Of a stretch of 64,000 nt of DNA, positions 52,363 through 59,893 are shown piece by piece. Source of the DNA: an uncultured Prevotellaceae bacterium (GTDB taxonomy: Bacteria; Bacteroidota; Bacteroidia; Bacteroidales; Bacteroidaceae); assembly GCA_900314755.1 (NCBI GenBank), contig OMWH01000006.1:1-64000 (forward strand). Reading direction: 5' to 3'. The position numbers and the translations under genes were made by a program. The first letter of the stretch is position 1; the number at the start of each line of letters is the position of its first letter. The notes beneath the pieces were generated by a model. That model made no database searches. It was not told the origin of the DNA and worked only from the letters and a program-made list of their open reading frames with translations.

Positions 52363-53856
52363 TTACGCTTTCAATTTGTCTATTTCTGCAAACAGTTCTT
52401 CTATCTTTGCTACAATGCGACACTGCTCGGCAAGGGGAGGGAGAGGGATTGGAATAGATGCGAGTTTGTCCGTTGAGATATGCACTATTATATCGCCTGT
52501 GGCCAATAATTCCTTTTTACTTGAGAAACAAGTTGAGTTTATTAGATAGACAAAATAAAGTCCGTATGCCTCTAAAATGGTAAAATGACAAAGATCACCG
52601 CCTACAGCTATTTCCTCATCACCAACATATTGTGCTGCTAAGGATATATCTTGCTTATTTTCACCTGTTAAAGCCATAAACAAATCACCTTTATGAGCCT
52701 TTCTACATTTTTCAAAAACAGATTTACTAGTATAAGATGTAGTTTTCTCAAATGTTGGAGCATATTTATATTTTGTATACATCTCTCCGTATCGGACACA
52801 AGGATATCCGCTTTCAAAAGTTTCGTCTCTTTTTATTCCATTGCCTCTTTCGAATAATCCTATATCACCCAATCTACACCACTCCCAACTATCAGGAATA
52901 TCGAAGGGGATTTCGTCCTCAGTGATGGGTGTTTCGATGAGATCTTTCTTTTTGAGTTTTCCTTCCTTAACCAATTGTTCTTTCTCCTTACGGATTTTAT
53001 CGAGGAGAACGGAGGCGGGTTCGTCGTTAGGGTCTTGTGGGACGAGGCGACCTTCGATGGCTTCTTGCAGGATGCTTTTCTTTAAGCGTTCTGGAAGTTC
53101 CTCATTTAACTTGTTGAGTTCGTCTTGTGCCTTGCCATATTCCTCCACTTTTGGCAGAAGTTCTTCTATCTTTGCTACTATGCGGTGCTGTTCGGCAAGA
53201 GGAGGAAGAGGAACAAAGGAATCAGCAACTTTATCAGAATTTAGGTTCTGCACAACAGCTCCCGCAACTTTATCACTAAATTGCTTGTGGGCAAATGCAG
53301 AAGAAAGAACATAAAACAAAAGTGATTGGTCAAATATTCCTGCATATGGGGAAATCATTAACCATCCGTCATGAATACAACCTTCAATGTTTGTTATATA
53401 GGGTCTTCCAAAACTCATAGAATTAGTTAGAAGAAAATCTCCAGGATGTACCATCCTTGTTTTTTTTAACCCTTCAGGCTTTATTTTTTCCTTACAAGAA
53501 TTAATGTACTTACCTCCCTTATCGGTATCTCCTATTTTAATCCAATTCAATCCATTGGGGGCATCTGTCAAGTACTCTTTTATAGGCCGAGGGGAACCAC
53601 CGCGAGCTATTTCTGAAACATCCCCCAATCTCACCCACTCCCAACTCTCAGGAATCTCAAACGGAATCTCTTCCTCAGTGATGGGAGTTTCGATGAGGTC
53701 TTTCTTTTTGAGTTTTCCTTCTTTTACCAGCCTACGCTTTTCCTCACGAATACGCTCCAGCAACACACTGGCTGGCTCGTCATTAGGGTCTTGCGGAACT
53801 AAACGACCCTCAATGGCTTCTTGTAATATGGAGTTCCTTAACTGTTGTGCGTTCAT
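52363..53856 (-). CDS. hsdS: Type I restriction specificity subunit HsdS with duplicated core
   Basis: 497 residues with two target recognition domains (about 80-215 and 332-465), each preceded by an almost identical 72-residue block (residues 9-80 and 261-332, containing LQEAIEGRLVPQDPNDEPAS and KLKKKDLIETPIT) and followed by a coiled spacer (PLPPLAEQxRIVAKIEEL). HsdS picks the bipartite DNA site and bridges HsdM and HsdR. The DNA copies (52861-53076 and 53617-53832) are similar enough to recombine. The recognition halves are AT-rich and unlike each other. ATG overlaps the upstream DUF1016 gene by 4 bases. Confidence 0.92.
   Translation of the reverse strand: MNAQQLRNSILQEAIEGRLVPQDPNDEPASVLLERIREEKRRLVKEGKLKKKDLIETPITEEEIPFEIPESWEWVRLGDVSEIARGGSPRPIKEYLTDAPNGLNWIKIGDTDKGGKYINSCKEKIKPEGLKKTRMVHPGDFLLTNSMSFGRPYITNIEGCIHDGWLMISPYAGIFDQSLLFYVLSSAFAHKQFSDKVAGAVVQNLNSDKVADSFVPLPPLAEQHRIVAKIEELLPKVEEYGKAQDELNKLNEELPERLKKSILQEAIEGRLVPQDPNDEPASVLLDKIRKEKEQLVKEGKLKKKDLIETPITEDEIPFDIPDSWEWCRLGDIGLFERGNGIKRDETFESGYPCVRYGEMYTKYKYAPTFEKTTSYTSKSVFEKCRKAHKGDLFMALTGENKQDISLAAQYVGDEEIAVGGDLCHFTILEAYGLYFVYLINSTCFSSKKELLATGDIIVHISTDKLASIPIPLPPLAEQCRIVAKIEELFAEIDKLKA
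52861..53076 (-). repeat. HsdS internal repeat, second copy
   Basis: Encodes residues 261-332 of HsdS; about 62 of 72 residues are identical to the first copy. Confidence 0.85.
53617..53832 (-). repeat. HsdS internal repeat, first copy
   Basis: Encodes residues 9-80 of HsdS, in direct orientation to 52861-53076. Confidence 0.85.
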
Positions 53857-54929
53857 GCTTCATCCTCCTCAATATAGTTTTCGAAGCGGACTTTGGCTGC
53901 CTCTAAGGATTTCTGTATCTGACGCATCAAAACATCACGTGGAGGCAACTCCGTCATATACTGGGCAACCTTGATGCCTGACTGGTCGAGTTGCAGCAGT
54001 TCTATCTGCTCCTCGCTGCCTTCTGTGCAGAGCAGCAAGCCAAGGGGCGATTCTTCGCCTGGCTCCATCTCATGCTTCTCCAACCAACGCAGATAGAGTT
54101 CCATCTGACCTTTATATTGTGCCTTGAAGCGACCTAACTTGAGGTCAATAGCTATCAGGCGATGCAGACGACGGTGGTAGAACAGCAAGTCGAGGTAGAA
54201 ATCTTCACCGTCGATAATCATGCGCTTTTGACGGGCTACGAAGGTGAAGCCGTTGCCCAACTCTATGATAAACTGCTCTATGTGCGCTACAAGACTGTCC
54301 TCAAGGTCTCTTTCGCTATACATGCCCTTCAAGCCTGTAAACTCCAAGAAATATGGACTCTTGAAAACAAGGTCAGGCGACATCACATCATTATCGCGCA
54401 AAGTGGAGAGTTCTTTCTTAATCAGTTCGTCTGGCTTCGTGGCTATGGCTGTACGCTCAAAAAGCATATTATCTATTTCTTTTTGGAGTTGTCGTACACT
54501 CCATCTTTCAGTAGCAGCCATTGTCAGATAGAACTCACGCTGAAGTTCATCCTTAAGTGGCATAACTATCAGAAAATGAGACCATGACAATTTTGACAAC
54601 ACTGTTGACACAATTTGAATGTCAGGGAACATTTGGGCAAATTGCATCATTCTGCGGATGGTTCTTTCCTCAAACCCTTTCTTCCCATACGTCTCTTGCA
54701 ATTGTCGTGACACTGTCGACACAATTTGCTTACCATACTCAGCGCGCTGATTTCCAAGCACTTCACGATTGATGCGCTCACCTATATGCCAGTACATCAT
54801 GGTCAACTCATAGTTGGCTGTAGCAGCCACACGTCCACGTGCCTGCTCAATAATCTGGCGCAAATCCTGTATTAGAGATTGTGAACTCACTGTGTTCACA
54901 ATACGATTATTCATTTCCTTCTCGCTCAT
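53853..54929 (-). CDS. DUF1016/YhcG-type PDDEXK nuclease-like protein
   Basis: 358 residues. N-terminal DUF1016 region (QIIEQARGRVAATANYELTMMYWHIGERI, YGKKGFEERTIRRMMQFA, LSWSHFLIVMPLKDE) and C-terminal PDDEXK domain with an Asp in DFYLDLLFYHRR and the D-x-K of IAIDLKLGRF. Family members occur near restriction systems; the function is not established. Here it lies inside the type I operon between hsdM and hsdS, with 4-base overlaps on both sides, so it is made in step with them. It may be an accessory nuclease or assembly factor. Confidence 0.9.
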   Translation of the reverse strand: MSEKEMNNRIVNTVSSQSLIQDLRQIIEQARGRVAATANYELTMMYWHIGERINREVLGNQRAEYGKQIVSTVSRQLQETYGKKGFEERTIRRMMQFAQMFPDIQIVSTVLSKLSWSHFLIVMPLKDELQREFYLTMAATERWSVRQLQKEIDNMLFERTAIATKPDELIKKELSTLRDNDVMSPDLVFKSPYFLEFTGLKGMYSERDLEDSLVAHIEQFIIELGNGFTFVARQKRMIIDGEDFYLDLLFYHRRLHRLIAIDLKLGRFKAQYKGQMELYLRWLEKHEMEPGEESPLGLLLCTEGSEEQIELLQLDQSGIKVAQYMTELPPRDVLMRQIQKSLEAAKVRFENYIEEDEA

Positions 54930-56434
54930 AGTTCTTCTACTTTAATTCCGAGAATGTTTTCTATCTCACGCAGTTGTGCGTCTATCTTCGTGTCAAGAGC
55001 AGTACGCTGCTCGTGATACTGCTTGAGTAATTCTTCTGGACGCAGCACTTCTTCCTCTTCCTTGGGGAACTTACACTGGTCAAGGTTGCAGCCAAGGTCT
55101 ATCAGTTGCTGGGCTGTGAAACAACGTGACTTCTCATCACCAGTCTCCGCATCGATGATCTCCTGACGATTGTTCCACCAGTCACGGATAGGCTGGCAGT
55201 GTTGCAACAGCATGGGCTTGGTCTTCGAGAAATGCTTATAGCCCTCTGGCATATCCATGCGATAGAACCACGTCTCTTTGGTAGAGAAGCCCTCTGCGGC
55301 TCCCTCAGCCTTCACATTGTCGAAGAACAGGATATTGGTGGCTATCGAGGTATAAGGTGCAAAGATGCTGCCAGGCAGACGGATGACGGTATGCAGGTTG
55401 AACTCTCTGAGCAGTTTCTGCTTGATGGCGAGTTTAGCACCATCCGTACCAAACAGGAATCCGTCTGGCAGGATGACTGCAGCACGTCCGTCCTGTGCCA
55501 GCCGATACATGATAACTACCATAAACAAGTCGGCTGTCTCACTGGATGAGAGGTCTGAGGGGAAGTGTCGCTTGATGTCGTTCTTCTCGTTGCCACCGTA
55601 TGGTGGATTCATCAGGATGACATTAAACTTGTCGTCGTCAGTATAGTTCAATACGTCTTTTGCCAACGAGTTGTCGTGATAGACATGAGGCATCTCGATG
55701 TCGTGCAACAACATGTTAGTGACACACAGCATGTAAGGGAACTGCTTCTTCTCGATACCATAGATGGACTGGGCGTACTGCTCACGATCCTCTGCAGTAT
55801 GTACTTCATGTTCGAGTGCTTTTAGCCATGAAGTCAGGAAACCGCCAGTACCACAGGCGAAGTCTGCCATCCGCTCCCCAACTTGGGGGTGTACGATCTC
55901 AGCCATAAAGTCTGTCAAGGCACGAGGGGTGTAGAACTCACCAGCCGTACCTGCCGACTGCATTTCTTTCAAGATACTCTCGTAGATCTCACCAAAGGCA
56001 TGACTCTCCTCGTAACTGCCCAGGTCGAGGCTGTCGATGACATTGATGACCTGACGCAACAACACACCATCCTTCATATACTGGTTGGCATCCTGAAAAG
56101 TAGTGCGGACAATGGCACTGCGCATTGGAGTCTGTGGGGTTACCTCCAACGACTTCAACGTAGGAAACAGGGTGTTATTCACGAAGTCCAACAGAGGGTC
56201 GGCAGTCATTGCCTCACCATCACCCTCGTCATGAGCCCAGTTACGCCAACGGCAATTCTCTGGTATGAATGACTGGTAGTTGTCTTCGTTGAACTCCCAG
56301 TCGTTCTCCTTCTCGTCATATACTTTCAGAAAGAGCATCCATGCTATCTGTTCGATGCGCTGTGCATCACCATTGATACCTGCATCGTTACGCATAATGT
56401 CACGAATGCTTTTCACAAAATTCGTCAGTGCCAT
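54926..56434 (-). CDS. hsdM: Type I restriction DNA methyltransferase HsdM
   Basis: 502 residues. N-terminal HsdM helical domain (IRDIMRNDAGINGDAQRIEQIAWMLFLKVYDE), SAM motif I in MADFACGTGGFL, catalytic motif IV NPPYGG, and downstream LPDGFLFGTDGAKLAIKQKLL. It makes N6-methyladenine at the site set by HsdS. 18 bases downstream of hsdR. Confidence 0.95.
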   Translation of the reverse strand: MALTNFVKSIRDIMRNDAGINGDAQRIEQIAWMLFLKVYDEKENDWEFNEDNYQSFIPENCRWRNWAHDEGDGEAMTADPLLDFVNNTLFPTLKSLEVTPQTPMRSAIVRTTFQDANQYMKDGVLLRQVINVIDSLDLGSYEESHAFGEIYESILKEMQSAGTAGEFYTPRALTDFMAEIVHPQVGERMADFACGTGGFLTSWLKALEHEVHTAEDREQYAQSIYGIEKKQFPYMLCVTNMLLHDIEMPHVYHDNSLAKDVLNYTDDDKFNVILMNPPYGGNEKNDIKRHFPSDLSSSETADLFMVVIMYRLAQDGRAAVILPDGFLFGTDGAKLAIKQKLLREFNLHTVIRLPGSIFAPYTSIATNILFFDNVKAEGAAEGFSTKETWFYRMDMPEGYKHFSKTKPMLLQHCQPIRDWWNNRQEIIDAETGDEKSRCFTAQQLIDLGCNLDQCKFPKEEEEVLRPEELLKQYHEQRTALDTKIDAQLREIENILGIKVEEL

Positions 56435-56452
56435 ATTCTTTTCCTATTGCTT

Positions 56453-58798
56453 TTATGCAGTTACGTTATAGATCAGGGTCTCCAGTTCCTTCACTGCCTC
56501 GAAATACTGCTTGTTACCCCCAAACAATTTGGCTATGCTGGCAGGAGAACCCATCTGGCGGAAGGGGTCGAGACTGAGCACCTTGCGATTCTCCAACTGG
56601 CTGATACCATCATTGGCATATTTATCGAGCAGGGCTTCTAATACCTTCCGAGCACCTTCGCCGTACTTACTGAACACATCACGCTTCTTGACATTCTCTG
56701 CTCGCTCCTTACGGGTCAAGGGTTTCTTGCCATAAGCGATATGGCAGATGAAGTCAAAGTCATCAACATCACCCATCCCCTGGTCTTCCTTCAGTGCCTG
56801 CAGGTCAATACCGTTCTCACGCATCAAGTCGGCTATCTCCGCCTTCTTCTCTGCAGCATTCCAATGATTGATGAAGTCAGTCAGGTTGGCATAAGTGTCG
56901 TTGATATTCTTACGTGTATAGTCTGTGATGCTCTCTGTACGAAGCAACTTACCATTGGCATCGTAAACAGAAACCACTTTGTTGATAATCTTCACTTCGC
57001 AACCATCCTTTGCAACTACTGGTCGAGGGTCAGCAGCAAATGGTGGCTCTGGAGTATATGGTGGGTCGAAAGGATGAGGCTGAGGTTTGGATGTATCCTT
57101 GATATAACCACTATCCACCTCCAGTGGACCATCCCATTCGGGGTCTGTAAAGAGACGGGTGATATTGCGGAAGTCCATGATGGTGAAATGGGTCTTACCC
57201 TCTTTCTCACGGATGCGAGTGCCACGTCCTACAATCTGTTTGAACTCTGTCATGGAGTTGATGCGCTGGTCGAGGGCAATCAACTTCACCATCTTACAGT
57301 CAACACCAGTGGACAGCAGTTTGCTGGTGGTAGCGATGACAGGGGTCTTGGAAGATACAGAGATGAAATAGTCTAATTTAGATTGTCCGTAGGTATCGCT
57401 GCCAGTAATGCGTACCACATAGTCCGGATATTTCTTGCACATCTCCGCATTCTCGTTGACCAATGCCACTCGCATACGCTCGGCATGGTCCTCATCAGCA
57501 CAGAAGACAATAGTCTTTGCCATGGGATCCGTAGACTTCAGATAATTGCTGATCTCATGAGCCACCTCACGGATACGGTCTTCCATGACGATGTTATAGT
57601 CGTAGTCCTGATTATTATAAATGCGGTCTTCTATCAGGTTGCCGAAGATGTCACGCTGTCCTTTGGTGGGACGCCACTCATCTCCTATGTTCGTCGTGAT
57701 ATTGATGACCTTGAAAGGTGCTAAGAAACCATCGTCAATTCCTTCTTTCAAACTATACGAATAGAGTGGCTCGTTGAAGTATGTGATGTTCGACTGGTAG
57801 CGTGTCTCCTTCGGTGTAGCAGTCATACCCAACTGCACGGCACCACTGAAATACTCCAGTATCTCACGCCAGTTACTGTCATCCTTGGCACTGCCACGAT
57901 GACACTCATCAACGATCACCATATCGAAGAACTCTGGTTTAAACAACTCTTTATATTGTTGTTTGCCATTCTCTCCTATCAACTGCTGATAGAGTGAGAA
58001 ATAAACCTCATGGGCAGTGGGTCGGTTGTTTTTGTCTTGCTGATAGTTGACCTTATGGATGGTATTTGTCAAAGGTTTAAAGTCTTGCTCAATAGACTGG
58101 TCAACCAGCACATTACGATCGGCAAGATACAGCACTTTCTTGATAAGACCCGCCTTCATCAGACGATAGACTATCTGGAAGGCTGTGTATGTCTTACCCG
58201 TTCCTGTTGCCATCACTAATAAGATACGCTTTTGTCCTCTTGCGACAGCATCGACTGTACGGTTCACGGCATTGCGCTGATAGTAACGAGGTGGATAGAT
58301 ATCCTGACCAGTGCAGTATGGTTGGTTGATGACCTTCAACTCGTCTTCCGAAAGACCTTCGCCATCATTGCTTTCGCTCAAATATCTCTGATATAGTTCT
58401 TCTTTCGTAGGAAACTCGTCCATGGAGAGAGAACGCTCCTTACCAGTTAGGAAATCGTATTCTTGGAATCCGAAGCCATTGGAACTAAAGGCAAAAGGAA
58501 CATCCATCATCTCACAATATTCTTTTGCCTGCTGCATGCCAAAACTAACGCTATGGTTAGCGTCTTTCGCCTCGACAATAGCAATAGGATTCGCTCTGTT
58601 ATAGTAGAGCATATAATCCGCATATTTTGCCTTACCACGAGCCACCAAATTACCCCTAAGGTTAATCTTGCCATCAGTAAGTTTTACCTTAGTTTCCATC
58701 GTGATATCATTCACAGACCAACCTTTAGCCATTATAGCTGGTGTGATATACCTCAATTTGATGTCTTCCTCAGACAAAGAAAGAATATCTTCGCTCAT
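56453..58798 (-). CDS. hsdR: Type I restriction endonuclease HsdR
   Basis: 781 residues from the ATG at 58798 (MSEDILSLSEED); the in-frame ATG at 58828 lies on the promoter -7 element and is rejected. The N-terminal nuclease domain has ADYMLYYNRANPIAIVEAKD (D-ExK), the SF2 motor has Walker A in ATGTGKTYTAFQ, DECH box in IVDECHRGSAK, and motif VI IVGRGTRIRE. The C-terminal EcoEI-like domain ends the protein. Together with HsdM and HsdS it translocates and cuts unmethylated DNA. First gene of a five-gene defence operon. Confidence 0.94.
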   Translation of the reverse strand: MSEDILSLSEEDIKLRYITPAIMAKGWSVNDITMETKVKLTDGKINLRGNLVARGKAKYADYMLYYNRANPIAIVEAKDANHSVSFGMQQAKEYCEMMDVPFAFSSNGFGFQEYDFLTGKERSLSMDEFPTKEELYQRYLSESNDGEGLSEDELKVINQPYCTGQDIYPPRYYQRNAVNRTVDAVARGQKRILLVMATGTGKTYTAFQIVYRLMKAGLIKKVLYLADRNVLVDQSIEQDFKPLTNTIHKVNYQQDKNNRPTAHEVYFSLYQQLIGENGKQQYKELFKPEFFDMVIVDECHRGSAKDDSNWREILEYFSGAVQLGMTATPKETRYQSNITYFNEPLYSYSLKEGIDDGFLAPFKVINITTNIGDEWRPTKGQRDIFGNLIEDRIYNNQDYDYNIVMEDRIREVAHEISNYLKSTDPMAKTIVFCADEDHAERMRVALVNENAEMCKKYPDYVVRITGSDTYGQSKLDYFISVSSKTPVIATTSKLLSTGVDCKMVKLIALDQRINSMTEFKQIVGRGTRIREKEGKTHFTIMDFRNITRLFTDPEWDGPLEVDSGYIKDTSKPQPHPFDPPYTPEPPFAADPRPVVAKDGCEVKIINKVVSVYDANGKLLRTESITDYTRKNINDTYANLTDFINHWNAAEKKAEIADLMRENGIDLQALKEDQGMGDVDDFDFICHIAYGKKPLTRKERAENVKKRDVFSKYGEGARKVLEALLDKYANDGISQLENRKVLSLDPFRQMGSPASIAKLFGGNKQYFEAVKELETLIYNVTA

Positions 58799-58825
58799 AT
58801 ACGTCCAATGTAGTAATATCTCATG

Positions 58826-58903
58826 CAAAGATACGAAAATTTCGATTAAAACGAGAATAAAAGGAATATATTTCTTTTGTCGAGTGTGAGAAATTTATCT
58901 AAT
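58826..58903 (-). promoter_or_regulatory. hsdR promoter segment, shared with the second mntA
   Basis: CAAAGATA at 58826-58833 is the reverse complement of the TATCTTTG -7 element. The distal part 58875-58903 matches 59815-59843 at 26 of 29 positions, and the proximal parts both start CAAAGATACGAAAA, so the two defence operons carry related 77-base promoter regions. Confidence 0.6.
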
Positions 58904-58952
58904 AAGTGAGTAAAATTCCAAAGGATTCAAAAGGAAAAAGTGGAGAAAACTC

Positions 58953-58981
58953 TCTCCTGACCTCCCCCTGTTGAGGGGAGG
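58953..58981. repeat. Dispersed CCTCCCC/GGGGAGG palindrome
   Basis: CCTCCCC at 58961-58967 and GGGGAGG at 58975-58981, preceded by CTCTCCTGA. It is the reverse orientation of the element inside the GH140 gene at 11425-11456. Confidence 0.75.
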
Positions 58982-58988
58982 AAAAGAA

Positions 58989-59016
58989 AACGAGGAAGCA
59001 TTGTCGCTTCCTCGTT
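58989..59016 (-). terminator. Terminator of the second MntA/HepT operon
   Basis: Perfect 11-base stem AACGAGGAAGC (58989-58999) with GCTTCCTCGTT (59006-59016), loop of 6. On the minus strand it is followed by TTTTCTTTTCC. It lies 53 bases after the HepT stop. Confidence 0.75.
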
Positions 59017-59068
59017 GAATGTATGTCATTTACCTAATTATCCTATCTCAGCCCTTAACTATATCGCT

Positions 59069-59455
59069 TTACTTTTGTTCGACATTGTCGTCTTTCTCCC
59101 ATTGCTCCCAATCGGTGTTAGCAAGATACTTTTCTATTTGCTCACATAACTCTGGTATTCCAGTTGTAGCTGTTTCATATAGCGTGTCGGGCTTTATACT
59201 TGCGTATCCATGGACAAGAACATGTCGCATACCTTGTACAACAGACCATGGTGTCATAGGATGAGTTTCCTTAAACGCTGGTGTTAACATGTAAGCCGCC
59301 TCACCAACTATCTCAACATTCTTCATCACCGCATAGTAAGTGCGTATGTCTTTTTGAAACTCATTGAAAGGTATTCCTTCAATGAGTTTCATGACATTAT
59401 GAGAATATTCGATAATATCTTCTAATCGCCCTTTATCACGTGCTTTCTCTCTCAT
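59069..59455 (-). CDS. hepT: HepT-type HEPN toxin (DUF86), second copy
   Basis: 128 residues. The RNase motif RX4HXY is RHVLVHGY, with EIVGEAAYMLTPAFKETHP and PWSVVQGMRH typical of the family. It is only distantly similar to the HepT at 2303-2674. The ORF overlaps the MNT gene by 20 bases. It would act as a growth-arresting ribonuclease held inactive by its partner; a defence role fits the adjacent restriction operon. Confidence 0.9.
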   Translation of the reverse strand: MREKARDKGRLEDIIEYSHNVMKLIEGIPFNEFQKDIRTYYAVMKNVEIVGEAAYMLTPAFKETHPMTPWSVVQGMRHVLVHGYASIKPDTLYETATTGIPELCEQIEKYLANTDWEQWEKDDNVEQK

Positions 59456-59741
59456 AGATTAATTTCTTTTCTCGTTCAGCACTTTCTACTGCATAAGGTC
59501 TCAAAGTTCCCTCTTCTATCAAATCCACCTCTCGACCTAACAGATCTTTCAAGTCCATATACATACCGCCAAGAGTGAAAAGGGTGAAAGGCTTACCTGT
59601 ACGATCTGGAATGATGAGTATATCCACATCACTATCTGGGGTCTCTTCACCACGGGCGAAAGAGCCAAACAACCATGCTTTCAGGACGGGTTGGGTCTTG
59701 AAATACTCTGCAATCTTCTCTGTCATCAACTGTGTACTCAT
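59436..59741 (-). CDS. mntA: MntA-type nucleotidyltransferase antitoxin, second copy
   Basis: 101 residues. WLFGSFARGEETPDSDVDIL is the minimal nucleotidyltransferase motif, with a third acidic residue in REVDLIEEG. Its gene order (antitoxin first, toxin overlapping) is the same as the pair at 2017-2674, but the sequences differ widely, so this is a separate family member rather than a recent copy. Confidence 0.9.
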   Translation of the reverse strand: MSTQLMTEKIAEYFKTQPVLKAWLFGSFARGEETPDSDVDILIIPDRTGKPFTLFTLGGMYMDLKDLLGREVDLIEEGTLRPYAVESAEREKKLIYEREST

Positions 59742-59766
59742 AGGCAGAACTTGATGTTTACATGGG

Positions 59767-59843
59767 CAAAGATACGAAAAATTTGAGTAAGTGAGAACAA
59801 AATAAATGAATTTGTTTTGTCGAACGTGAAAAATTTATCTAAT
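59767..59843 (-). promoter_or_regulatory. Promoter segment of the second MntA/HepT pair
   Basis: CAAAGATA at 59767-59774 is the -7 element on the minus strand; the nearest CAAA for a -33 element (59798-59801) is 23 bases away, slightly long. The stretch is related to 58826-58903 and, in its middle part, to 50037-50075. Confidence 0.6.
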
Positions 59844-59893
59844 CACCTTCAATCCCTGACTGCTTTGATATTCTTACTTTTTCCGAATTACTT

